A stretch of 64,000 nt of DNA from Vibrio cyclitrophicus (GCA_023206055.1 CP065366.1:1736001-1800000); one strand, 5' to 3'. Positions 16,419 through 26,493 are shown, counted from the first letter of the stretch. Notes: generated by a model from the sequence alone, not told the origin. Translations and numbers: made by a program.

Positions 16419-16446
16419 AAAGGCGTGGATCATCTGCGCCTTTTTT
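16419..16446 (+). terminator. Terminator of the chemoreceptor gene
   Basis: The stem AAAGGCG/CGCCTTT with an 11-base loop is followed by a T-run. Confidence 0.85.
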
Positions 16447-16480
16447 GTGGCTGAGATTCAACTAGTTAAATGACGAGAAT

Positions 16481-16516
16481 AAAAAACGGCCCGATCTGGG
16501 GGAAGATCTGGGCCGT
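16481..16516 (-). terminator. Terminator of the small minus-strand gene
   Basis: On the minus strand ACGGCCCAGATC pairs with GATCGGGCCGT (short mismatch) around a C-rich loop and is followed by TTTTTT. Confidence 0.85.
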
Positions 16517-16540
16517 GATATTACACCTTAATAAGGATAA

Positions 16541-16780
16541 TTACTTATTTCGGCCTTCCAGCACATCCAGTGCCAGTTCAACCGCTTTATCAATATTATC
16601 GCATCCCGCTAACTTACCTGAGCTGATAGGACCAAGCACATTAGCGTATAACGAGAGCTGCTTGTTAAATGGCAGGCTCAACTGCTCATATAAACGCTGG
16701 CGAATCTCGGCATGTTGCTCAGGAGCATGAGCAGCAAGGCTTTTCAAAGTGTCATAAACAAGAGTGGTGGTAGTGTTCAT
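16541..16780 (-). CDS. Small hypothetical protein (79 aa)
   Basis: I do not recognise the family. The product begins MNTTTTLVYDTLKSLAAHAPEQHAEIRQRLYEQL and ends ELALDVLEGRNK; it appears largely helical and soluble, without signal peptide or membrane segment. The ATG at 16780 is preceded by AGAGA; an in-frame start five codons upstream has no better ribosome site. A dedicated strong terminator directly behind it supports a true gene. Confidence 0.72.
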   Translation of the reverse strand: MNTTTTLVYDTLKSLAAHAPEQHAEIRQRLYEQLSLPFNKQLSLYANVLGPISSGKLAGCDNIDKAVELALDVLEGRNK

Positions 16781-17019
16781 TGGTCTCTTTATCATTAAGT
16801 GGGATGCGCTTATTTTATAATCTTTTCATGTTCTTTTACTGTGATATATGTCATACAATATTATTAATGTTTTTATCTTTTGAATCTAATGAGAATAAGG
16901 CATTCCAAAATAGACTTAAGTATCTGTGAAATATAACTAAAATAATGACAGACTATCGAATAGACGAACGTATTGGCGCGTTTCTGGCAAACGGTTAAAG
17001 CTATAGGAAGAGGAACAAC

Positions 17020-18018
17020 ATGCACTACGACGTATTCAACGGAGACGCAGATGGCATAATCGCGTTGTTACAGCTGCGATTAAGTGAGCCAAAAGAGAGC
17101 GTGCTCATTACTGGCGTAAAGCGTGATATTAAGTTGATCTCTCAAGTTGTGACTCAAATTATGGAGCCGGGCACGCAAGGTGACGTTTCTTCAGTTACCG
17201 TTTTAGATGTGTCGATGGAGAAAAATCTAACAGCATTGCATTCACTGCTAGACGCCAACATCCATGTATTTTATTGCGATCATCACCGCACGGGAGATAT
17301 TCCTCAATCTAAGTACCTTGATGCGCTGATTAACACAACTCCGGAATGTTGCACCAGTTTATTAATCAACCAAAAGCTAAAGGGTGAGTATGTTGCATGG
17401 GCAATTGTGGCGGCATTTGGTGATAACTTAAAAGCGGTAGCGACACGACTAGCAACAGCTAGTGACTTTGACCAATCCCAAACTGACTTTTTAGAAGAAC
17501 TGGGTACGCTCATTAATTATAATGGCTATGGCTCGTCGTTGAGTGATTTACATTTCACGCCAACTGAGCTTTACCAAGATCTTTATCAATATTCGAACCC
17601 GTTTGATCTCTTGGATGATAAAGATTCCGTATTTTTTCAACTTCGTGCCGCTTATGAAACTGACAACCAACAATTATCAAACCTAACCCCAATCTACGAG
17701 AGTGACGTCGCACGAGTGTTTGAACTACCAGGGGAAACTTGGGCAAGGCGTATTAGTGGCGTTTTCGGAAATGAAATCGTTAATCAAGATCCAGGTCGAG
17801 CGCAAGCCGTATTAACCAAAAACCAAGATGGCGAATCTTATACTGTGAGTTTGCGAGCACCGCTATCCAATAGGACGGGCGCAGACGAAATTTGCTCAAG
17901 CTTTGCAACTGGCGGAGGAAGAAAAGCAGCGGCTGGAATTAATCAACTTAATGAACTTGATAAGGTGAATTTTATTTCACGATTGGATGCATATTATTCA
18001 TCTGATGCTGAGGGTTAA
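17020..18018 (+). CDS. DHH-family phosphoesterase
   Basis: The 332-residue product carries the family's metal motifs: FNGDADGIIA at the start, CDHH (about residues 87-90) and the C-terminal substrate loop GGGRKAAAGI in a DHHA1-like domain. DHH proteins cleave phosphodiester bonds in short RNA/DNA (RecJ, NrnA) or cyclic dinucleotides, or phosphoanhydrides. The exact substrate cannot be assigned, and motif III differs from NrnA's GGGH by lacking the histidine. A strong ribosome site (AGGAAGAGG) precedes the ATG. It stands alone. Confidence 0.85.
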   Translation: MHYDVFNGDADGIIALLQLRLSEPKESVLITGVKRDIKLISQVVTQIMEPGTQGDVSSVTVLDVSMEKNLTALHSLLDANIHVFYCDHHRTGDIPQSKYLDALINTTPECCTSLLINQKLKGEYVAWAIVAAFGDNLKAVATRLATASDFDQSQTDFLEELGTLINYNGYGSSLSDLHFTPTELYQDLYQYSNPFDLLDDKDSVFFQLRAAYETDNQQLSNLTPIYESDVARVFELPGETWARRISGVFGNEIVNQDPGRAQAVLTKNQDGESYTVSLRAPLSNRTGADEICSSFATGGGRKAAAGINQLNELDKVNFISRLDAYYSSDAEG

Positions 18019-18506
18019 CTGAAAAAATTCCGAGGTATACATCCAAAATCCCACAAATTCTTACTCCTATATTCCGTTATGCGTGTGTATCGCTAGCACA
18101 TGTGTGATGGCTATATCTAGGTGACTTTAGTGACATCACTCGCAATGATATCTGATCTCAGGTCAGTAATTATGGTGTGTTTAGGGTGATTTTCCCCGAT
18201 TTAAAGTTCGATTTTCCCTATTGGTTGTTTTTTATAATTCTCGTTAATTATCAAAGTGAATTAAGTGTGCTTAATTCATTGTTTTAGTGAATGTTATGGG
18301 CGTGATTTACAGGTTTTTAGCATTTCAATTTGAATAAAAAGTCAAAATCATATTGATTCGGATATTCAATCCGTGACTTAAAATCACAAGTTAAATCAAA
18401 GGTCATCTTTTCCTATAAATTCCATTACTTATCTATAAATATTCATGATTACAATGAATTGGTTCGGTTGTGATTGGCACAGCTGTTAAGTAAGGAAGTG
18501 GGACTA
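18019..18506 (+). promoter_or_regulatory. Leader region of the chitinase gene with a long palindrome
   Basis: This 488-base AT-rich stretch has no credible gene. It contains a perfect inverted repeat TGAATTAAG (18257-18265) / CTTAATTCA (18270-18278) with a 4-base spacer, a candidate operator. The ribosome site AAGGAAGTGGG lies just before the ATG at 18507. Confidence 0.4.
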
Positions 18507-20696
18507 ATGTTGAAACGTAAAGCTCTACAATTAGCAGTATCGGTCGGCATGGCGGCTATGTCTGGCGCTGTTTATGCGAATGGTTCAGATATGACGAATC
18601 CAGACTCTGGCGTCGTGGTTGGTTATTGGCATAACTGGTGTGATGGAGCGGGCTATCAAGGTGGTAATGCGCCCTGTGTGACGCTGGATGAAGTGAACCC
18701 AATGTATAACATCGTGAATGTGTCATTCATGAAGGTTTACGATGTGGCTGATGGTCGAATCCCAACTTTTAAACTGGACCCAACCATTGGGCTTTCAGAA
18801 GAACAATTTATTGACCAAATTTCTGAACTTAACAAGCAAGGTCGCTCTGTACTCATAGCGCTGGGTGGTGCTGATGCACACGTAGAACTAGAAACCGGTG
18901 ATGAAAGAGCCTTTGCTGATGAGATCATTCGCCTTACTGAGCGCTACGGTTTTGATGGTCTAGATATCGACCTTGAACAAGCCGCAGTGACAGCAGCCAA
19001 CAACCAAACCGTGATTCCAGATGCGCTTAAGCTTGTCAAAGAGCACTATCGCGCAGAAGGTAAAAACTTCCTTATTACTATGGCGCCTGAATTCCCGTAT
19101 CTAACGACAGGCGGCAAGTACGTTCCTTACATCGATAACTTGGAAGGTTATTACGACTGGATTAACCCACAATTCTACAACCAAGGTGGCGATGGAATCT
19201 GGGTGGAAGGTGTGGGTTGGATTGCTCAAAATAACGATGCGCTAAAAGAAGAATTCATCTACTACATATCTGATTCGCTTATCAACGGAACGCGTGGCTT
19301 CCACAAGATCCCACATGACAAGCTCGTATTTGGTATTCCTTCAAGTATTGATGCTGCAGCGACGGGCTTCGTGCAAGATCCTCAAGATTTATACGATGCG
19401 TTCGAAACTTTAACGACTCAAGGCCAACCTCTGCGCGGCGTGATGACATGGTCTATCAACTGGGATATGGGTACTAACAAAAACGGTCAACAATACAACG
19501 AGCAGTTTATTAAAGATTACGGCCCGTTTGTCCACGGTCAAGTGACGCCACCACCAGTAGAGGGTGAGCCAGTTCTTAAAGGTGTCGAAAATGCCCGTGT
19601 TCTTCACGGCACAACGTTTGACCCAATGGAAGGTGTTACTGCAACAGACAAAGAAGACGGCGATCTAACATCTTCTGTCGATGTTGAAGGCTACGTGGAA
19701 ACCAGTGTGATTGGCACTTACGTTCTCACTTACCGAGTGAAAGACAGCGATAACAACGAAACCACTAAAGCGAGAACCGTAGAGGTTTACAGCCAGAAGC
19801 CAGTATTTAGTGGTGTGTCTGACACAACTGTTGTGTTGGGAACTGCATTTGATGCTATGTCAGGCGTAACGGCGAATGATGCTGAAGATGGCGACCTAAC
19901 AAGTACCATCACACACACTGGCAGTGTTGATGTGAACGAAATCGGCAACTACACGCTTGTGTATAGCGTAACAGACAGCGCGAACCAAACTGTAACCGCG
20001 GACCGTAAAGTGTCTGTGACTGATGGTTCTAACTGTGCTGCAGCATGGGATACCGATACTGTTTATGTTGAAGGCGACCAAGTGTCTCATGACGGTTCAA
20101 CGTGGGGAGCGGGTTGGTACACTCGTGGCGAAGAGCCAGGAACGACAGGTGAGTGGGGCGTTTGGAGAAAAGTTTCAGATTCTTCTTGTGGTGGTAACCC
20201 AGATCCGGGCGATGACTTAGAGCTTTCTGTTTCAGGCCTTCAGTCAGAATATGCACTAGACAACGGTAATGTGCGTTTAGATTTGACGCTAACATCAAAT
20301 GAAGCGTTAGACGTTACCGCTATGGTGATCAACAGTGCAGGTACTGTAGTTGAGCAAACTAAGGTTAACCTAACGGACAGTCGTGCTATTACCATCGACT
20401 TGTACGATGTAGCGGAAGGTCAATATGCACTTGAAGTTGTTGGTAAAGCAACTGACGGTGAAATGGTGATGGTCAACGATTCGTTCACGGTGAAAGACGG
20501 TGGCGGTACAACACCTCCTCCAGGTGATTACCCTCCATATGAAGCGGGCAAAAACTACGCAGCAGGTGACATCGTAGTCGGCAGCGATAACGGCCTATAC
20601 GAATGTAAACCTTGGCCATACACAGCATGGTGTGCAAGCCCAGCTTATGCGCCAGCCGATAGCCAATACTGGCAAGACGCTTGGACAAAGCTTTAA
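18507..20696 (+). CDS. Secreted GH18 chitinase with Ig-like and chitin-binding domains
   Basis: The 729-residue product has a signal peptide (cleavage near AVYANG). The GH18 barrel (about 30-345) has the catalytic motif DGLDIDLE (D150-E157; E157 is the proton donor). Two DUF5011/HYR-like Ig modules follow, each with the EDGDLTS signature (about 360-530). A CBM5/12-type chitin-binding module (WDTDTVYVEGDQVSHDG), a further beta domain and a second CBM5/12 at the C-terminus (YEAGKNYAAGDIVVG ... YWQDAWTKL) complete it. It hydrolyses chitin outside the cell. The ATG at 18507 is chosen over an upstream start because it gives the clean signal peptide and the ribosome site. Confidence 0.95.
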   Translation: MLKRKALQLAVSVGMAAMSGAVYANGSDMTNPDSGVVVGYWHNWCDGAGYQGGNAPCVTLDEVNPMYNIVNVSFMKVYDVADGRIPTFKLDPTIGLSEEQFIDQISELNKQGRSVLIALGGADAHVELETGDERAFADEIIRLTERYGFDGLDIDLEQAAVTAANNQTVIPDALKLVKEHYRAEGKNFLITMAPEFPYLTTGGKYVPYIDNLEGYYDWINPQFYNQGGDGIWVEGVGWIAQNNDALKEEFIYYISDSLINGTRGFHKIPHDKLVFGIPSSIDAAATGFVQDPQDLYDAFETLTTQGQPLRGVMTWSINWDMGTNKNGQQYNEQFIKDYGPFVHGQVTPPPVEGEPVLKGVENARVLHGTTFDPMEGVTATDKEDGDLTSSVDVEGYVETSVIGTYVLTYRVKDSDNNETTKARTVEVYSQKPVFSGVSDTTVVLGTAFDAMSGVTANDAEDGDLTSTITHTGSVDVNEIGNYTLVYSVTDSANQTVTADRKVSVTDGSNCAAAWDTDTVYVEGDQVSHDGSTWGAGWYTRGEEPGTTGEWGVWRKVSDSSCGGNPDPGDDLELSVSGLQSEYALDNGNVRLDLTLTSNEALDVTAMVINSAGTVVEQTKVNLTDSRAITIDLYDVAEGQYALEVVGKATDGEMVMVNDSFTVKDGGGTTPPPGDYPPYEAGKNYAAGDIVVGSDNGLYECKPWPYTAWCASPAYAPADSQYWQDAWTKL

Positions 20697-20748
20697 GCTT
20701 GTACGCCTTAGGTGATAGAAACAAGTTAAGCTAAAACTGTAGGCGATT

Positions 20749-20778
20749 AAAGAGAGGTTATTTGGCCTCTCTTTTTTT
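20749..20778 (+). terminator. Terminator of the chitinase gene
   Basis: The stem AAAGAGAGG/CCTCTCTTT with an 8-base loop is followed by a run of T. Confidence 0.88.
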
Positions 20779-20940
20779 ATGTTCAAAGCTTTCTCACTTA
20801 GACCTTCTAAATCGGGTTAACCTGAAATTCTGCTCTGCATGTTGCGATAGATCAAAACAAGAGTGATTATCAATTGTATTCCTTGTTAGGAAGTAGCACT
20901 ATGCGCACATTGAATTTTATATACAATTAATATTTGCATA

Positions 20941-21861
20941 ATGAATCTTGCTCAAGTCGACCTCAATCTACTCGTTATTCTTAAACACCTGCTTGAAGAG
21001 AAGCACGTTTCCAACACAGCATTGGCGCTGGATATGAGCCAACCTACGGTGAGCCGATCTCTGCAAAAACTACGTACCGTTTTCAATGATGATCTATTGG
21101 TGCGAGCGGCTTATGGCTATGAGTTAACGCCAAAAGCGGAGGCCATTAAACAAGACCTCAACTCGGTTCTTACACGTTTAGAAAAGTTGGTACACGGTGA
21201 TGTATTCGAACCGCAAAGCAGTGGCAGTACGGTTCGCTTCTTTGGCTTAGTGCCTAATGTCGCGCACTTGCTACCGAAGGTAGTTGCGGAGATACGCCAA
21301 CAAGCGCCGAACATGACTGTTGATATCGACTCGATCCCTAAACGCCACTTTGAGCCTCTGTTATCCGGTGATGCGCACTTTGTGTTGTCGACCCATGAGC
21401 CATTGAGCTCTGAGCAAAACTTGTATCGAATGTTCGTGATTAGCCGCGATTATCGCTTGTTGATGAGTAAAACCCATCCTCTGGCGGACAAAGAGATCAC
21501 CGTTGATGATTTGTTGAATAGCCAACTTGGCCAAATCTCATTGCAAGGGGATAAGAAGCTCTCGATCGAAAGTCGATTTAAAGATCTTGGCTTAATTGAT
21601 AAGCAGCGCCAGTTGTCCATTCCAATTCAGCTTTCTAATTTTAACGTTGCACCGGATATGGCTGAAGCAACCGACATCATTTTTCATTTACCAACCCCTT
21701 TTGCTCAACAAGCCGCTAAGCAGCGAGATCTTGTTTGTAAACGCGTGCCTAAAGCATTACGCCACCCATCTGAAGACGTCTACCTATACTGGCACAAGCG
21801 CTTTCATAACGACCCTATGTGTCGCTGGGTTCGCAATATATTCAAAGAGCTCTATACATAA
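20941..21861 (+). CDS. LysR-family transcriptional regulator
   Basis: The 306-residue product begins MNLAQVDLNLLVILKHLLEEKHVSNTALALDMSQPTVSRSLQKLR, the DNA-binding part typical of the NahR/LeuO-like branch of LysR proteins (DLNLL start). The effector domain starts near residue 90. It lies between the chitinase and the TonB-dependent receptor, all on the plus strand. In Vibrio cholerae the receptor IrgA is paired with a divergent LysR gene, irgB; here the gene order is not divergent, so control of the receptor is possible but not shown. Confidence 0.9.
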   Translation: MNLAQVDLNLLVILKHLLEEKHVSNTALALDMSQPTVSRSLQKLRTVFNDDLLVRAAYGYELTPKAEAIKQDLNSVLTRLEKLVHGDVFEPQSSGSTVRFFGLVPNVAHLLPKVVAEIRQQAPNMTVDIDSIPKRHFEPLLSGDAHFVLSTHEPLSSEQNLYRMFVISRDYRLLMSKTHPLADKEITVDDLLNSQLGQISLQGDKKLSIESRFKDLGLIDKQRQLSIPIQLSNFNVAPDMAEATDIIFHLPTPFAQQAAKQRDLVCKRVPKALRHPSEDVYLYWHKRFHNDPMCRWVRNIFKELYT

Positions 21862-22000
21862 TTCATCTGCAAGGTGAATGAGATTTGCGAACGTCCAATG
21901 AAATGAATATAGATCTCTTTTGTTATTTGAATGGTGAATAGCGAGAATCGATTTTTGGTATGAAACTTTAATTGATAAGAATTGTAGTGGGTTGTTTAAT

Positions 22001-22019
22001 GCAAACTATTATCATTACT
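22001..22019 (-). promoter_or_regulatory. Candidate Fur box before the TonB-dependent receptor
   Basis: Read on the minus strand, this site contains TAATGATAAT and matches the 19-base Fur consensus GATAATGATAATCATTATC at 13 positions. It lies about 15 bases before the first start codon of the receptor gene, where a bound repressor would block the promoter or early transcription. Confidence 0.6.
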
Positions 22020-22033
22020 AATCACATATAAGA

Positions 22034-24073
22034 ATGAATATCATGTCTGAGAGATCTCTTTTGATTCGCAAACCCCTTTCGATCGCAGTCGCTGTTATTT
22101 GTACGTCACTTTCAGCTAATGTACTAGCGCAAGAAGAAGCGCAAGCAACAGACGAGCAAATGGTTGTGACAGCTACTCGTACCGAGATGGCGCTAAAACA
22201 AGCGCCAGCTTCAATGTCGGTTATCACCGCTCAAGATATCGAAGACAGCCCAGGTATTACCTTGGCTGACATCGTTGCAGAATCAACGAGTGTTGAGTCT
22301 GATTTTGATAGCACACGTGCTGGCCGTCAGATGATCTCTATTCGTGGTATGGATTCAGATTACACACTTATCATGGTGAATGGCCGTCGTTTAAGCTCGG
22401 CGAGTGCCATCATCCGTGGTAATGACTTCGACCTATCAACTATTCCTGCTGATTCAATTGAACGTGTTGAAATCATCCGTGGCCCAATGTCTGCACTTTA
22501 CGGTTCAGATGGTATGGGCGGTACAATCAACATCATCACCAAAGCACCTGAGAACGATTGGAGTTCTACAGTGAGCATGGACAATTCTTCACCGATGGAT
22601 GGCAACGGTGGTCAAGAGTATTCAGTCGGATTAACGACATCAGGTGCGTTGATTGAAGACGAATTGTTTGCTCGTGTATCGGTTAACCAAACGAGTCGTA
22701 ACGCATGGCAACCATACTCTGGTACGCATAGCTCTGGTTATGACCGTGAAGATGTAACGGCACTTGAAAACCGTGACACACTTAGCCTATTAGCTAGCTT
22801 GTCTTGGCATGCAACAGACAACCAAACCATCGACTTTGATTTTGGTTACAGTGATGATGAACGTTCGTCAGCAGCTGAGAGCTCAAGTTCAGTGATTGAA
22901 TCTGATACGCAGGTTGTTCGTCATAGTCAAGCTATCACACACAGCGGCTTCTGGAACTGGGGTGATACTCAGGTACGTTATTCTCGTGAGAATGTGACGG
23001 ACAATGATGCAGCCGATCTAGGAAATAATTTCAGTAGCGACATCGAAGAGTTGACTCAAATTGTTGAAGCGTCTGCAACTACTTATCTTGGTGAAAGTCA
23101 TACGCTGACATTTGGTATGGATTACCAACTGAGCGAGCTGACGAACAAAGAGAACCTAGTGAGTGGTTCATCTGAAGCCTATCAAGGTGCATTGTTTGTA
23201 CAAGACCAATGGTTAATGACGGATCAACTAACGGCAACCATTGGTGGTCGTTTAGATAAGCATGAACAGTACGGTGAAGAGTTTAGTCCACGTGTGTATT
23301 TGGTTCACCAAACAACGAATGACCTGATCATCAAGGGTGGTGTGGGTAAAGCTTTCAAAGCGCCGACATTGACTCAGAACCAACCTGACTACCAAGTTTC
23401 AAGCTGTAAAGGCGGATGTGCTTTGGTGGGCAATGAAGACTTGAAACCTGAAACAAGCTTAAACTATGAGTTGGCAGCCGTTTACACACAACCACGTTGG
23501 AATGTAGAAGCTGCAATATTCCGCAACGAAATCAATGATCTTATCGATAGAACGGAAGGTTACTGCCCAGAAGGTGGTGATTGGAACGAAAGTGCTCGTC
23601 AGTGTGAAGACTCTAATGGTTCCCCTACAGGTCAACTAGGCGCTAAAACATACGAAAACGTAGCAGAAGCCGTCATTCAAGGTGTTGAATTTGCTGGTCA
23701 GTTCCAAATTTCTGACGATTGGGGCGTCTCAGGTAACTATACTTACTTAGACACTGAAGACAAGTCGACAGGTGAAGAGCTACTTGAGCGCTATAAGCAT
23801 TCTGGTTTCGTTAAGCTAAGCTGGAATCCGACTTACGACTTAAGTACATTCCTAAGTGCGCGTTACCGTGGTGAGCGTCAGATCGAAAGCGACCTAACTC
23901 AAGACGCATACACAACATTGAACATCGGCACAGTGTACAACGTGAATGATTCAGTACGACTGCGTGCAGGTATTTCGAACCTAACGGACGAGTCAGTATC
24001 TGACGAGCTAGAATATTTAGGTTATGTTGAAGAGCCACGTACTTACTACGTAGGCATGACGGCGGACTTCTAA
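22034..24073 (+). CDS. TonB-dependent outer-membrane receptor, IrgA/CirA-like
   Basis: The 679-residue product has a signal peptide (cleavage near NVLAQE), a TonB box region (DEQMVVTATRTE), a plug domain (ISIRGMDSDYTLIMVNGRR ... IERVEIIRGPMSALYGSDGMGGTINIITK) and a 22-strand barrel ending in YYVGMTADF. The segments resemble the CirA/FepA/IrgA group, which take up catecholate siderophores or linear breakdown products. A Fur-like site directly upstream supports iron control. ATG at 22034 and 22043 are both possible starts; neither has a strong ribosome site. It is far from the siderophore genes at 42-64 kb and its ligand is unknown. Confidence 0.93.
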   Translation: MNIMSERSLLIRKPLSIAVAVICTSLSANVLAQEEAQATDEQMVVTATRTEMALKQAPASMSVITAQDIEDSPGITLADIVAESTSVESDFDSTRAGRQMISIRGMDSDYTLIMVNGRRLSSASAIIRGNDFDLSTIPADSIERVEIIRGPMSALYGSDGMGGTINIITKAPENDWSSTVSMDNSSPMDGNGGQEYSVGLTTSGALIEDELFARVSVNQTSRNAWQPYSGTHSSGYDREDVTALENRDTLSLLASLSWHATDNQTIDFDFGYSDDERSSAAESSSSVIESDTQVVRHSQAITHSGFWNWGDTQVRYSRENVTDNDAADLGNNFSSDIEELTQIVEASATTYLGESHTLTFGMDYQLSELTNKENLVSGSSEAYQGALFVQDQWLMTDQLTATIGGRLDKHEQYGEEFSPRVYLVHQTTNDLIIKGGVGKAFKAPTLTQNQPDYQVSSCKGGCALVGNEDLKPETSLNYELAAVYTQPRWNVEAAIFRNEINDLIDRTEGYCPEGGDWNESARQCEDSNGSPTGQLGAKTYENVAEAVIQGVEFAGQFQISDDWGVSGNYTYLDTEDKSTGEELLERYKHSGFVKLSWNPTYDLSTFLSARYRGERQIESDLTQDAYTTLNIGTVYNVNDSVRLRAGISNLTDESVSDELEYLGYVEEPRTYYVGMTADF

Positions 24074-24134
24074 TCTAGAGTTCGGTCACCGATGGTTCAG
24101 CAACCGATAGTTCAGCAACAGATAACTTGATACA

Positions 24135-24192
24135 AAAGAACCCACACTGGCTGATGCTCTAAAAGGAGAACGGCGAGTGTGGGTTCTTTTTT
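24135..24192 (+). terminator. Terminator of the TonB-dependent receptor gene
   Basis: The 12-bp perfect stem AGAACCCACACT/AGTGTGGGTTCT with a loop of about 27 bases is followed by TTTTTT. Confidence 0.82.
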
Positions 24193-24241
24193 GATCTATA
24201 GCGTTGGCTTAACTTGCTATGTATTTATCTTACCTATTTAA

Positions 24242-24985
24242 CTAGATTTTCACACACGTGATCAGCGCATTGCCGGACTGAGTATCCCAAGGAATCAGCT
24301 TGTCATAATCGTGCTCAAAGATATTCACCTCAAAGTAGGGCTTTAATATCTCGATTAACTCTTTAAACGTGAAGGCAACCATCGGGTGTTCATCATTCCA
24401 CACTTGAGTTTCACCAGCGGTCGTCTTTTCGATACTCAGCTTTAGTGCTTGCTTATCGCCCTGGCCTGAGTAGTACCAACCAGATCGGAATGTGAAATCG
24501 TCTTTGTCTTGGTTTGTTGTATGTCTCACAAAAAGGTCGTTGTTGATCTTGTCTTTATCAACCACGTTAAAACAGAAAATACCTTCGGGCTTTAACGCGC
24601 GATGCACACTTTCGATACACTCTTTAAGCTTCTCAAGGCCATCGTTGTAATGGATGGAATACAAGAAACAAGTGATAAGATCGAGTGGTTCAGTAACCTC
24701 AAAGTTACTCATATTTTGTACTGAGAACTTGGCTTCTGGGCAGCGAACTTCTGCGATGTCTAACATCGGTTTGTTAAGATCTAGGCCACCACTTTGGTAA
24801 CCGAAATCAATAAAATGACGAACGTGTGGGCCGGTGCCACAAGCTAAGTCGAGGTGTGTTTTTCCTTCATTTCCAAAGATTTGATGGAGTCTACGTACGC
24901 AGTTACTTTGCGCTTGGTAGTCAATATCTACACACATTAAATCATAGTAACCGGATAGGTCGGTATAGAGTGCGTTGGCGGACAT
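24242..24985 (-). CDS. Class I SAM-dependent methyltransferase
   Basis: The product (247 residues) has the SAM-binding motif I LDLACGTGPHVRHF and the acidic motif GGLDLNKPML, the pattern of small-molecule methyltransferases. It starts MSANALYTDLSGYYDLMCVDIDY, as in Methyltransf_25/SAM-MTase proteins acting on small substrates. The substrate is unknown. An alternative ATG five codons upstream (25000) is possible; I prefer 24985 for its conserved-looking start and a CAGG ahead. It is a single-gene unit. Confidence 0.85.
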   Translation of the reverse strand: MSANALYTDLSGYYDLMCVDIDYQAQSNCVRRLHQIFGNEGKTHLDLACGTGPHVRHFIDFGYQSGGLDLNKPMLDIAEVRCPEAKFSVQNMSNFEVTEPLDLITCFLYSIHYNDGLEKLKECIESVHRALKPEGIFCFNVVDKDKINNDLFVRHTTNQDKDDFTFRSGWYYSGQGDKQALKLSIEKTTAGETQVWNDEHPMVAFTFKELIEILKPYFEVNIFEHDYDKLIPWDTQSGNALITCVKI

Positions 24986-25197
24986 ATTTGCCTGCAGCAT
25001 AAGCTGAAAAATTAGGGTGGCGCATCATATACCGAAATTTGGAAATCGCAATCAAATATTCGATCAATATAGACGCTTTAATTCTTGGTCGCTGTACTTT
25101 CATTATCTGTTGGCGGGCTTCAATTCGTGAGGTAACCGACTTATTTAACGCATGTTTGAATTACCTCAGGATCACGAAAGAGACTAGGGAGCTGTAG

Positions 25198-26493
25198 TTA
25201 AGCAGTTGCTTCGTGGCACACCACATCATCATTGATAGAGACTTGATTTTTCCCACTTGTTTTTGAACGATAAAGAGCATCATCCGTCACCCGAATTAGC
25301 GTGTTAATATTGTTGGGTGAGTGACACATGCATCGGTTGGTGATGCCAATACTGACGCTCGATGTAAATTGACGGCGATTGAACCCAACAAAAGTATGTT
25401 GATTAAAAGTACGGCAGATACGTTCGCCTATGACTTGGGTATGCTCAGGTTTCGCGTTGGGAATGAACACAATAAATTCCTCTCCGCCCCAACGTCCAAC
25501 CACGCCATTGAGTAATTCAACGTGAGTTTTAATGGAATCGGCTAAGTGTTTAATGACAGCATCACCAACAGTATGACCAAATTGATCGTTTATTAATTTA
25601 AAGTCATCAATATCAATCAGCATACAAGACATTTCTATTTGCTGATTCACAGGCTTCTTCATCCAATCATAAATGGCGCGGCGATTGAGTACCTGCGTTA
25701 AGTCATCATGCATAGCGCGGTGCAGCAACTCTTTTTCCAACAAGACCTTGTCTGTGACTTCTTCAAGAATCACTTGAATGGCGTCTTCACCTTCCCAGTT
25801 GATTACATTGTCATAAATATTGAAGTATTTATAGCTGCCATCAAAGCAATGGTTGGATACTACAGAGCTGAAGTTGGGTGTATTGCCATTGAGAATGCTC
25901 TCGCATCGCTTGATGGCATTTGAATGCTGTTCTTCTGGAATGATTGAAATGATCGAGTCCATTGCAAGTACTTGCTCGATAGATTCGGCACCTTGTTGTT
26001 CAACCCAAGCTTGATTAACCATCAAAGGTTTGAAGTTTCGGTGGATCAAAATACCTTGTTTCGATGTACTGAGTAATTTTCGATACATGCGATCTGTTTC
26101 GTCGCGTTTGCGCTGAGCTTCGACTACGGGTGTGATATCGATGATAGTGACTTGGAGGGCGGGTTTACTATTGAGTTCAATAATGTGTGATAGGCAGAAG
26201 ATAGATATGTTACGGCCATTGGCTGGAATATCGGTGTACAACTTTCCTTTTTTAAGTTTGCCTTTTATGGCCTCTAAGTAACGTTTCTTGGCTAGATTTT
26301 GGTAACTGCTAGGAACTAACGCATAAACCAATTCAACGTTCAATAACAGCTCTTCACGGGTTCGGTAACCAAAGATCTGAGCTATCTCGTTGTCGACATC
26401 AATAATTCGGTGATTTTGCAATGTCATGCGCCCTTGCGCGGAATCGAAATTCTGGCAGGGTGTCGTGGTGGTTAAATCTAATTGGATGCTCAT
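25198..26493 (-). CDS. PAS-domain diguanylate cyclase
   Basis: The 431-residue product has two PAS-like sensor domains (about 25-130 and 140-265; the first includes ITPVVEAQRKRDETDR at its end) and a GGDEF domain from about 270. The latter carries MLIDIDDFKLINDQFGHTVGD and the active-site RWGGEEF, so it should make cyclic-di-GMP. The I-site position reads LLNG rather than RxxD, so feedback inhibition through that site is unlikely. No transmembrane segment is seen; the sensor is cytoplasmic. Confidence 0.92.
   Translation of the reverse strand: MSIQLDLTTTTPCQNFDSAQGRMTLQNHRIIDVDNEIAQIFGYRTREELLLNVELVYALVPSSYQNLAKKRYLEAIKGKLKKGKLYTDIPANGRNISIFCLSHIIELNSKPALQVTIIDITPVVEAQRKRDETDRMYRKLLSTSKQGILIHRNFKPLMVNQAWVEQQGAESIEQVLAMDSIISIIPEEQHSNAIKRCESILNGNTPNFSSVVSNHCFDGSYKYFNIYDNVINWEGEDAIQVILEEVTDKVLLEKELLHRAMHDDLTQVLNRRAIYDWMKKPVNQQIEMSCMLIDIDDFKLINDQFGHTVGDAVIKHLADSIKTHVELLNGVVGRWGGEEFIVFIPNAKPEHTQVIGERICRTFNQHTFVGFNRRQFTSSVSIGITNRCMCHSPNNINTLIRVTDDALYRSKTSGKNQVSINDDVVCHEATA

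Noticed and set aside
18371..18388. CRP site before the chitinase (GTGA ... TCAC)
   Set aside because: The half-sites are separated by seven bases instead of the six required by the CRP consensus.
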